NCBI GenBank assembly: GCA_938045215.1
Contig: CALINF010000290.1
Coordinates: 1 to 10,652, forward strand
DNA length: 10,652 nt
Source: an uncultured Halieaceae bacterium
Lineage (GTDB): Bacteria; Pseudomonadota; Gammaproteobacteria; Pseudomonadales; Halieaceae
Direction of reading: 5' to 3'
Shown: piece by piece, positions 1 to 5,983 of the stretch
Numbering within the stretch: the first letter of the stretch is position 1
Layout of the letters: each line of letters starts with the position of its first letter
Program-made: the position numbers and the translations under genes
Notes under the pieces: model-generated
Seen by the model: the letters and a program-made list of their open reading frames with translations, nothing else
Told to the model about the DNA's origin: nothing
Database searches by the model: none

Positions 1-149
1 CCATTGTGGTTGACCCCGGACGCAAGCAGCATGCGCGCTTTAGCAAGGTTATGGTGAACAAGGGGTTTACGCACGCCCAACGCCCCGTGGATAACAGCGC
101 TTACCTGACCAAGCCACACAAAGGCGTTGTTTTAACCTATACACGCTAA
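1..149 (+). CDS. C-terminal end of a probable class I SAM-dependent methyltransferase (partial)
   Basis: Only the last 48 codons are inside the window; the frame begins at base 3 and ends in TAA at 147-149. The visible protein opens with I-V-V-D-P-G-R followed by a phenylalanine and, further on, a G-F-T strand. A strand ending in DPGR after the last Rossmann beta strands is typical of small protein and amine methyltransferases of the nicotinamide N-methyase-like/ETFB-lysine methyltransferase group, where it lies C-terminal to the SAM site. The SAM-binding glycine motif would be upstream, outside the window, so substrate and class cannot be confirmed. The gene converges on the GST at 163-756 with a 13-nt gap and no obvious terminator hairpin. 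Another Rossmann enzyme is possible. Confidence 0.5.
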   Translation, partial: IVVDPGRKQHARFSKVMVNKGFTHAQRPVDNSAYLTKPHKGVVLTYTR

Positions 150-162
150 GTGGTGCGTTAAC

Positions 163-756
163 TTACAAGTGTCTCAGGGCGAAATTCTCGAACCAGCTTT
201 TCGTGTGCGCATGCTCAGCGGGAATGTCCCAACCGCGAAATCTGCCAAAGTTAATACCAGCCAGTAATGTGCAGTCGGCAATACTCACACGATCGCCCAT
301 CACAAACTGCTTACCCTTCAGGTGAGTATTCAGGTCTTCGAGGCTGGGAGTCAGAAACTTCATTTCATTTTTTGCCAGAACAGGGTTCGGCGCCAATCCC
401 AGTGGCGAGTTAGTGGCATGAACGTAGCGAGCAATACGGGCCAAGATATTCAACTCAATAAACCGTTCATACGCACGCGTAAACGCCCGTTCTTCCGGCG
501 TCGAACCAATCATTGGTGGCTCGGGGTGCAACTCTTCCAGATACTCGATTATCGCCAGGGACTCGGTCAGGTAACGCCCGTCGTCCAACTCCAGAACAGG
601 CAACACGCCCTTAGGGTTACGAGCCAGGTGTTCGGGGCTTTGCTGCTCTCCCTCAGCGAGGTTTACCACGACTTTTTCCAGAGCAATGCCTTTTTCCGCC
701 AGGTAAAACTCAACGCGCGCAGGATTGGGTGCAACGGGAAAGGAATACAGTTTCAT
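163..756 (-). CDS. Glutathione S-transferase family protein (197 aa)
   Basis: This is a soluble cytoplasmic enzyme expected to conjugate glutathione to electrophiles or reduce/dehalogenate a substrate with it. Residues 1-76 form the thioredoxin-like half: the MKLYSFPVAPNPARV start, the cis-proline loop N-P-K-G-V-L-P-V-L at 47-55 and the glutathione-gripping T-E-S-L-A-I at 64-69. Residues 85-197 form the all-helical half, with the N-capping box S-I-A-D at 158-161. There is no Cys in the N-terminal active-site loop, which argues against the beta class; a Ser or Asn in the loop could serve. Length is normal (about 200 aa). The ATG lies inside the end of the DoxX gene (4-nt overlap), with only a weak GAAG ribosome site, so translation is probably coupled to DoxX. 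The physiological substrate cannot be read from the sequence. Confidence 0.92.
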   Translation of the reverse strand: MKLYSFPVAPNPARVEFYLAEKGIALEKVVVNLAEGEQQSPEHLARNPKGVLPVLELDDGRYLTESLAIIEYLEELHPEPPMIGSTPEERAFTRAYERFIELNILARIARYVHATNSPLGLAPNPVLAKNEMKFLTPSLEDLNTHLKGKQFVMGDRVSIADCTLLAGINFGRFRGWDIPAEHAHTKSWFENFALRHL

Positions 757-1172
757 ACTGACTTCGCTTCACCGGCTCGAGGCTCCAGCCTGGCCCCCGC
801 GACATACAGCAGCCCCGCCATGATCGCCAGATTCTTCACAAAGTTCTGCATCTCATGGTTGCGTTCGAGGCCTTCTTCCATCGCCCAGAAATTGTGCATA
901 AACACATTGATTACGATGGTTAGTCCAGCAAGCAGAAACGCAATAAGCTGCGTTTTGAAGCCAAACATCAAAGCGAGACCACCTCCAATCTGGATGACGA
1001 TCGTAACCACCAAAAGCACGGGGATCAGGGGCACACCGTGAGCCGCCATATATTCACTCGTTGCTGCAAATCCGGTAATCTTGGTAATGCCCGGCAAGAT
1101 GAAGTAAAGGCCCAGAAGGCCTCTTCCAATGAGTAACATCAAACGTTCAAATGGCTGTGTATTATCAAACAT
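753..1172 (-). CDS. DoxX family integral membrane protein (139 aa)
   Basis: This is a small inner-membrane protein with four hydrophobic helices at about residues 10-30, 47-70, 73-92 and 110-127, the DoxX/YphA arrangement. Helix 1 carries R17-G-L-L-G-L-Y-F-I-L-P-G-I-T-K-I, very like the DoxX family start. The intervening G-V-P-L and Q-I-G-G-G-L-A-L-M-F-G segments are also typical. Family members are linked to respiratory or thiol-redox membrane complexes, but most have no proven reaction. A good ribosome site (AAGGAA, 1178-1183 on the complement) precedes the ATG at 1172. The stop overlaps the start of the downstream GST by 4 nt, so the two form one transcript, and a glutathione- or quinone-linked redox role is an inference. 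A perfect inverted repeat (1184-1199) sits just upstream of the ribosome site. Confidence 0.9.
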   Translation of the reverse strand: MFDNTQPFERLMLLIGRGLLGLYFILPGITKITGFAATSEYMAAHGVPLIPVLLVVTIVIQIGGGLALMFGFKTQLIAFLLAGLTIVINVFMHNFWAMEEGLERNHEMQNFVKNLAIMAGLLYVAGARLEPRAGEAKSV

Positions 1173-1183
1173 GCTTGTTCCTT

Positions 1184-1199
1184 GTGCTGTTCACAGCAC
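1184..1199. promoter_or_regulatory. Perfect inverted repeat at the DoxX leader, candidate operator
   Basis: GTGCTGT-TC-ACAGCAC: two perfect 7-bp arms around a 2-bp centre. It abuts the AAGGAA ribosome site of the DoxX gene and sits about 12 nt before its ATG. The symmetry and size suit a dimeric regulator (TetR, MarR or GntR type), or a hairpin that could hide the ribosome site. It lies in the 124-bp divergent spacer with the acyl-CoA synthetase gene, so it could affect either transcript. No regulator gene is adjacent. Confidence 0.4.
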
Positions 1200-1286
1200 G
1201 TTGATTAAAGCGAATAGGGCTAGCGCCTGTACCGAAGCGCCAAACGTGGTAGCTTACGCTGATAATACCTGATTGGAGTTAGAAAC

Positions 1287-1291
1287 AGGAG
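1287..1291 (+). promoter_or_regulatory. Ribosome binding site that sets the acyl-CoA synthetase start
   Basis: AGGAG followed by five bases (atagt) and ATG at 1297. The frame stays open upstream to a TTG at 1273, but that codon has no ribosome site, and the AGGAG would fall inside its coding region. The ATG is therefore the better start. Confidence 0.75.
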
Positions 1292-1296
1292 ATAGT

Positions 1297-3105
1297 ATGG
1301 GAATCGTCAACGTGGCCAGCACTCTGGCTGAACTTCCTACCCTTGCCAAACTGAGCAAGCTGACCAAACCCAGACCGCTGGATACCTGCGACTCGCTGGC
1401 CAATCGTGCAGAACAGGTGGCTGCGCAGTTCGCAGACCGGCCCGCGATTATCTTCGAGGGCAAGACCGTCAGTTGGCGCGAGCTTAATGCACTGGCCAAT
1501 CGCTATGCCAACACGCTCAAGGCACAGGGGCTTAGCAAAGGTGATGCAGTAAGCCTGCTCATGGAAAACCGCGTTGAGTTTGTCGCCATGTTGATCGCGG
1601 TAAACAAGATCGGCGTCGCCGCAGCCTTGATCAATACCAACCTGACCGGGCGTTCTCTCGTGCATTGCATTGACATCACGCAATCACGCAAGTGCATCTT
1701 CGGCGAGGAACGCAGTCAGGCTATTGCTGACATACGCAATGAGCTTTCGCTGGAAGCGCCAACAGACTACTATTTTGTTGCCGACACCGGCGCGCAGCCC
1801 TGCCCCGACTGGGCTCAGGATTTTGGTGGAATGGCACAGAGCGCAGACGCCGACAATCCACCCGAGACTACACAGATCACTCTTGGCGATACAGCGCTTT
1901 ACATCTTCACGTCTGGCACCACCGGCCTGCCAAAGGCAGCAGTATTGTCGAATCGACGCTATCTACTGAGCGCAATGCTGTCGAAGTCGGGCGGTATACG
2001 CTGCAACGAGAATGATGTGATCTACATTTGTCTGCCTCTGTATCACGGCACTGGTCTGTTTCTGGGAGCGGGCGCAGCATTCTGCTCAGGCGCGTGCATG
2101 TTTATCCGGCGCAAGTTCTCAGCCAGTCGTTTTCTGAGCGAAGTGCGTGAACACGGCGCTACCTGCTTTATCTATATTGGTGAACTGTGCCGCTATCTGA
2201 TGGCCGTGCCATCCCAGCCCGATGATCACCGCAATCCACTCACTCGTATCATGGGCAATGGCTTAAGGCCGGACGTGTGGCACGAGTTCAAAAACCGTTT
2301 CGGGATTAAACGGGTGTCTGAGTTTTATGGCGCCAGTGAAGGCAACGTGGCCTTCGTCAATCTCATGAATAAAGACTGCACGGTAGGCTTCACCGCCATG
2401 CCCGTCGTGCTGGTTAAGTACGACGTAGAAAACGATGAGATTGTGCGTGACAGCAACGGCTTCTGCATCGAGGTGCCAAAAGGAGAGCCGGGGCTGATGT
2501 TGGCCAAAATCACCGAAGATACCGCCTTCGAGGGCTACACCAGCGAAGAGGAAAGCGAGAAGAAGGTATTGCGCAACGCGCTGGAGCAGGGTGATGCCTG
2601 GTTTAATTCAGGCGATCTTATGCGAGTGGTCGATGTGGGTTTCACTGCCGGCTTCCCCCACTATCAGTTTGTTGATCGCGTTGGCGACACCTTCCGCTGG
2701 AAGTCTGAAAACGTCTCCACCAATGAGGTGGGTGAGCTATTGAACGAGTTCGACCAGGTCCATATGTGTAACGTGTATGGCGTGGAAGTGCCGAACGCCG
2801 ATGGCCGCGCGGGCATGGCAGCCATCACGCTCAAAGAAGGTGTTAGCGAGCTGGATCTGGAGGCGTTTTCGGCCCATGTAATCGATGGAATGCCAGCCTA
2901 CGCCAGGCCGGTGTTCCTGCGTATTCTTCCGGAAATGGATACCACCGGCACCTTCAAGATGGTCAAGGGCGACCTGCGCAAACAGGCTTACCACTTCGAC
3001 ATGGTGAGCGATAAGCTGTATGTCATGAAACCAGGCAGTACAGTGTACGAGGCGCTCGACAGCGATTTTATCGAGCTCATGGACAGAGGTGAGGCCGGCT
3101 TTTAG
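1297..3105 (+). CDS. Long-chain acyl-CoA synthetase, FATP/FadD6-like (602 aa)
   Basis: This ATP-dependent acid:CoA ligase makes an acyl-AMP and then an acyl-CoA, feeding free fatty, steroid-side-chain or similar acids into CoA-dependent metabolism. From the ATG at 1297, the ANL-family motifs appear in order. The phosphate loop Y-I-F-T-S-G-T-T-G-L-P-K is at 202-213 and L-P-L-Y-H-G-T-G-L-F follows about 40 residues later. N-G-L-R-P-D-V-W leads to F-Y-G-A-S-E-G-N at 343-350, the form seen in FATP/very-long-chain synthetases. S-G-D-L is at 438-441, D-R-V-G-D-T-F-R-W-K-S-E-N-V at 460-473, and the C-terminal T-G-T-F-K with catalytic Lys554. Length matches the family (about 600 aa), and no key residue is missing. 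Chain-length preference cannot be read. It appears monocistronic: 116 bp and a promoter-like sequence separate it from the next gene. Confidence 0.95.
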   Translation: MGIVNVASTLAELPTLAKLSKLTKPRPLDTCDSLANRAEQVAAQFADRPAIIFEGKTVSWRELNALANRYANTLKAQGLSKGDAVSLLMENRVEFVAMLIAVNKIGVAAALINTNLTGRSLVHCIDITQSRKCIFGEERSQAIADIRNELSLEAPTDYYFVADTGAQPCPDWAQDFGGMAQSADADNPPETTQITLGDTALYIFTSGTTGLPKAAVLSNRRYLLSAMLSKSGGIRCNENDVIYICLPLYHGTGLFLGAGAAFCSGACMFIRRKFSASRFLSEVREHGATCFIYIGELCRYLMAVPSQPDDHRNPLTRIMGNGLRPDVWHEFKNRFGIKRVSEFYGASEGNVAFVNLMNKDCTVGFTAMPVVLVKYDVENDEIVRDSNGFCIEVPKGEPGLMLAKITEDTAFEGYTSEEESEKKVLRNALEQGDAWFNSGDLMRVVDVGFTAGFPHYQFVDRVGDTFRWKSENVSTNEVGELLNEFDQVHMCNVYGVEVPNADGRAGMAAITLKEGVSELDLEAFSAHVIDGMPAYARPVFLRILPEMDTTGTFKMVKGDLRKQAYHFDMVSDKLYVMKPGSTVYEALDSDFIELMDRGEAGF

Positions 3106-3145
3106 GCGCACTAAAACAGACGCTTGAACCGATGCCTGTCCTGAA

Positions 3146-3174
3146 TCGCCAATCGCTGGCAACCCTTCTATACT
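3146..3174 (+). promoter_or_regulatory. Sigma70-like promoter for the HD-domain gene
   Basis: The -35-like TCGCCA (3146-3151, 4 of 6 consensus matches) is 17 bp from the -10-like TATACT (3169-3174, 5 of 6). It lies 48 bp before the ATG of the HD-domain gene, in the 116-bp spacer after the acyl-CoA synthetase. Spacing is ideal and the -10 is strong. Overlapping the -35 is a small inverted repeat GCCA-atcgc-TGGC (3148-3160) of uncertain meaning. Confidence 0.45.
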
Positions 3175-3221
3175 GTCAGTGCGATTAATAGCGACTGCCA
3201 ACACAATAACAGGAGACGAGT

Positions 3222-3764
3222 ATGTTTACGCGAATGCAGGACGGCACAGCAGAAGACTGGGCTGTTATTGGTGCTGCACACCAGGAGCACTTCAAGAAAA
3301 CCCCCGAGACACTGCTCAATATGTTGCGCAGCCTGGAGGAAGTATCAGTGGGCTTTGCCTGCAACCAACTGCAGCACAGCCTGATGACGGGAACACTGGC
3401 ACGCCGCGACGGCGCTAGCGATGAAGAAGTTGCCATCGCGTTGTTGCATGATGTGGGCAAGGCAGTGAACATCCCCAACCACGGCCCCATTGCCGCGGAG
3501 CTGATGAAGCCGTACGTGTCAGACGATGCCTATCACGCGATTTATTACCACCAGCAGTTTCAGGGTAAGTACTACTACGAGTTTATGGGCGCGAGCTCAA
3601 AACTGCGCGATGACTTCAAGGATGAGAGCTGGTACGACCTGGCTGTAAAGCTGGTTGATCGCTGGGATGCACCCGCGTTTGATCCCGACTTTGAGGTTGA
3701 TAGCCTGGAGTCATTCGAGCCATTACTACAGGACATCTTCGGACAGCCCAAGCGTACGCTATAG
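3222..3764 (+). CDS. HD-domain metalloprotein, possible PhnZ/MIOX-like diiron oxygenase (180 aa)
   Basis: This is a small soluble protein built as a single HD domain. Potential metal ligands appear in order: H52 (in Q-L-Q-H-S-L), the H76-D77 pair (in A-L-L-H-D-V-G-K), H87 (in P-N-H-G-P-I-A-A-E-L), H110 (in Y-Y-H-Q-Q-F-Q-G) and D146 or D149 (in L-V-D-R-W-D-A-P). Four His plus two Asp is the two-metal HD pattern. The Q-H-S-L...A-x-L-L-H-D-x-G-K wording and the late W-D resemble the PhnZ/TmpB group of mixed-valent diiron oxygenases more than one-metal phosphohydrolases. The substrate is unknown: no phosphonate gene such as phnY is nearby. The 180-aa length is normal for that group. AGGAGA precedes the ATG at 3222. 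The gene is followed after 10 nt by a membrane protein, so they share a transcript. A two-metal phosphohydrolase is the main alternative. Confidence 0.9.
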   Translation: MFTRMQDGTAEDWAVIGAAHQEHFKKTPETLLNMLRSLEEVSVGFACNQLQHSLMTGTLARRDGASDEEVAIALLHDVGKAVNIPNHGPIAAELMKPYVSDDAYHAIYYHQQFQGKYYYEFMGASSKLRDDFKDESWYDLAVKLVDRWDAPAFDPDFEVDSLESFEPLLQDIFGQPKRTL

Positions 3765-3774
3765 AGAGCAACCC

Positions 3775-4770
3775 ATGGGGATGCACCGAATCTGGCTGTT
3801 GCGGCTGCTGCTGCCGATTCGCTTCAGCCGGCTACTCAGCGGCCTACAGATCTCGGTCGTCCTCCTGATTTTGTTCCTGTGGGGCACTGCCAACAGCGCT
3901 CCAACTGAAGGGGCTCCCTACTTGTTCTTCAGTGCCATCATTGGCTACAGCATCGCCGTGTTCAGTTACATTACCGATAAGTGCCGGGAGGCACTTAATG
4001 AGCTGAAACCATTGCTGCAACTCTCTGAAGATGAGTTCGAAGAACAGTTAGGTCACCTCGGCTACTGCCAGCCTTATGAGGTAATACTTGCGCTGTTACT
4101 TGGCCTTGCCGGAGGCATCTCGCACCTCACCCTGTTAATGGGATCCCTCACTCGAGTCTACAACGCACTGTTTGCCGGGATCGAAGCCATTACCGCTCTT
4201 GCCGGTACACTGGTTGTGTGGATTGTACTGGCAACGATGAGCTACTTTCTTGTGCGCTACGCCATCTTGTTTGCGCGCCTTGGCAGGGACTCTGTCGATA
4301 TCGACATACTCAACAACAGGCCGCTGGTGCCCTTCTCTCATGTGGCCACGCTCTTGAGCCTGTCGCTGATAGGTTCGATGGCGCTGTTCCCGTTGATGTT
4401 TTTGGAGCAGACGGCAATATTTGTGAGCATGGTTCCCGGACTGATCGGCCTGGGGATACCCATGATCGCCATCTTCATCATCCCGATATGGCCGGTGCAT
4501 CGGCGTATGACGGACGCAAAGGAGCGTGAGCTGGCAGGGGTCAACCGACGCATAGCGGCTGTGCGTGAGGGCAGATCACTGGAGTCACTGGACGAAGCCA
4601 CGCTGGCTCGGCTGAATCCCCTGCTGCTGTCGAGGCGCGAGGTATTGAACGCACCGGTTTGGCCATTCGACGCAGGCTCATTAACCCAGATTACCCTCTA
4701 CCTTGTCATTGTTCCGCTCACATGGGCTGGCGCTGCCCTACTTGAAATTGCGATGGAGTCATTCTTATAG
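3775..4770 (+). CDS. Unrecognised multi-pass inner-membrane protein (331 aa)
   Basis: I do not recognise this family. Hydrophobic segments lie at about residues 22-38, 47-66, 101-121, 136-166, 187-210, 213-238 and 303-325, giving about seven membrane spans. A charged loop (about 67-98, with repeated D/E-E-F-E-E) follows span 2. A long polar stretch (240-300: R-R-M-T-D-A-K-E-R-E, then S-L-D-E-A-T-L-A-R-L-N-P-L-L-L-S-R-R-E-V) precedes the last span. The positive charges in 241-262 suggest that this stretch is cytoplasmic. No signal peptide, ATP-binding motif or transporter signature is visible. The reading frame stays open upstream into the HD gene, but the ATG at 3775, preceded by AGAGAGC and 10 nt after the HD stop, is the sensible start; ATG 3781 is a weaker option. 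Co-transcription with the HD protein suggests a shared role, which is inference. Confidence 0.85.
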   Translation: MGMHRIWLLRLLLPIRFSRLLSGLQISVVLLILFLWGTANSAPTEGAPYLFFSAIIGYSIAVFSYITDKCREALNELKPLLQLSEDEFEEQLGHLGYCQPYEVILALLLGLAGGISHLTLLMGSLTRVYNALFAGIEAITALAGTLVVWIVLATMSYFLVRYAILFARLGRDSVDIDILNNRPLVPFSHVATLLSLSLIGSMALFPLMFLEQTAIFVSMVPGLIGLGIPMIAIFIIPIWPVHRRMTDAKERELAGVNRRIAAVREGRSLESLDEATLARLNPLLLSRREVLNAPVWPFDAGSLTQITLYLVIVPLTWAGAALLEIAMESFL

Positions 4771-4792
4771 CGCCTGCAAGCATGCGGGCGCT
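4769..4792. terminator. Hairpin between convergent genes, probable bidirectional terminator
   Basis: Arms AGCGCCTGC (4769-4777) and GCGGGCGCT (4784-4792) pair over nine positions with one G-T mismatch and a 6-nt loop. The hairpin overlaps the stop of the membrane-protein gene and ends 6 nt before the stop of the aminotransferase read from the other strand. There is no clear T-run on either side, so its strength as an intrinsic terminator is doubtful. Confidence 0.45.
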
Positions 4793-4797
4793 CTACC

Positions 4798-5952
4798 TCA
4801 GGCGTTAAGAGCTTCCAGCGCGCGAGGCATCGCCGCAGCGTACTGTTGAACATCCTCCAGACGCCCACAACTCACTCGTGACCAACCTGTGTAGTCCTGA
4901 TAGATACCCCGAATAAGTACATTTTGCCTGGCCATCTCGGCACGAAATGACTCGGCGTTCAGACTGCCGAGGTTCACATAGACGAAACTGGTCTGCGATG
5001 GAGCTACCGACAAGCCATTGGTCTGGGCTGTAGAAGTAATCAACTCCCGAGCCTCCAGAATGCGCTCCTTGGAAAAGCTCAGGAACGCGGTGTCATCGAA
5101 ACTGGCAACCGCCGCCGCGACTCCTGCCTGATTCAGCGCGTAGTCACCCAGGCTGAATCGTGCAACCTTCGCCGTGTTCTCTTCCGAGGCAAGCATATAC
5201 CCCACCCGCATACCTGCCAGTCCATAGAGCTTGGAGAAGGTGCGGGCAACCACCACATCGTGACCCTGTAGAATGAGCGGCACCATGGAGTTGGCGGCGG
5301 GGTCGTCGGTTATCTCGTTGTACGCCTCATCCACCAGCACCGTACATTTTTTTGAGGCCTTGATACAAAACTCGCGCAGTTTTACAGGGTCAAGAACCAT
5401 GCCTGTTGGGTTATTGGGGTTACAAATCTGCACCATGGATATGTCCGGAGTAATCGCCCGATAGAGCGCATCCAGATCCAGTCCCAGATCTGAGGTTGGC
5501 GCGATGCGCACCAACTCCCCACCCTGGCGCAATGCCGCCCGCGTGGTCGTATCCCAGAACAGGTCAGGACCCAGAATCGCGCCCTCCCTCGCCTTCGCCA
5601 ATGCCAGATAGGTAAGCACACCACTGGACCCGGAGCTGAATGACACCTGACTTGTGGGGATATCAAAACGTTCACCAATCATCGATCGCAACCGCGTCAA
5701 TGCGTCCCCTATGTAATAAGCTCCCATCGCGGAGGCTTTCGCCATTGCTGCGATGGCCGATTGCGATGGCCCGTACGGGTTCTCATTTGCATTCAACTTT
5801 GCCACGCCCGGCGCCGGTCCGTACAACAGCCCTGGGGCTGTCTGGGGAACCGCCAGTGCACGCGAACTGTGCAGCCCCGCCGCTGCTGCGCCGCCCAATG
5901 CCATTGCACCGGTAAGACCCATAAATCCTCTACGCGATAGCGTTGGTTTCAT
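4798..5952 (-). CDS. Tat-exported PLP-dependent aminotransferase, histidinol-phosphate aminotransferase-like (384 aa)
   Basis: This is a fold-type I, class I/II aminotransferase of the HisC-like subgroup. Visible motifs are L-N-A-N-E-N-P-Y-G-P at 53-62 (N-terminal substrate loop), C-N-P-N-N-P-T-G at 177-184, D-E-A-Y at 208-211 (PLP ring), T-F-S-K-L-Y-G-L-A-G-M-R with Schiff-base Lys241 and phosphate-binding Arg249, and S-R-V-S-C-G near 358-363 for the substrate carboxylate. The N-terminus S-R-R-G-F-M at 6-11 is a twin-arginine motif, followed by an Ala/Gly-rich core (12-26) and A-L-A at 32-34 before V-P. The enzyme should therefore be folded with PLP and exported to the periplasm by Tat, unlike true HisC. 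The ATG at 5952 is chosen because AGGGAGA precedes it; the open frame runs further upstream without such a site. It follows the TauE/SafE gene after 31 nt. The amino donor and acceptor are unknown. Confidence 0.92.
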   Translation of the reverse strand: MKPTLSRRGFMGLTGAMALGGAAAAGLHSSRALAVPQTAPGLLYGPAPGVAKLNANENPYGPSQSAIAAMAKASAMGAYYIGDALTRLRSMIGERFDIPTSQVSFSSGSSGVLTYLALAKAREGAILGPDLFWDTTTRAALRQGGELVRIAPTSDLGLDLDALYRAITPDISMVQICNPNNPTGMVLDPVKLREFCIKASKKCTVLVDEAYNEITDDPAANSMVPLILQGHDVVVARTFSKLYGLAGMRVGYMLASEENTAKVARFSLGDYALNQAGVAAAVASFDDTAFLSFSKERILEARELITSTAQTNGLSVAPSQTSFVYVNLGSLNAESFRAEMARQNVLIRGIYQDYTGWSRVSCGRLEDVQQYAAAMPRALEALNA

Positions 5953-5983
5953 TTGTTTCTCCCTGATCCGAGGCGATGAACAG

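Noticed and set aside
322..1041. Long plus-strand open frame (239 codons) across the GST and DoxX genes
   Set aside because: It is antisense to two well-recognised genes, its product has no recognisable domain, and no ribosome site precedes it.
1261..1266. GATAAT as a -10 box for the acyl-CoA synthetase
   Set aside because: The hexamer 17 bp upstream does not resemble a -35 box. It may still be a promoter, but the evidence is too thin to list.
2737..3204. Minus-strand 155-codon open frame over the end of the acyl-CoA synthetase
   Set aside because: It lies opposite conserved synthetase motifs and its translation resembles no protein family.
3222..3764. Phosphonate degradation locus based on the PhnZ-like HD protein
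   Set aside because: No 2-oxoglutarate oxygenase, phosphonate transporter or C-P lyase gene is in the window; only the fold-level resemblance is supported.
3655..3774. Longer N-terminus for the membrane protein
   Set aside because: It would overlap the HD gene by 110 bp and add a polar, unlikely leader; the ATG at 3775 sits right after the HD stop behind a purine-rich site.
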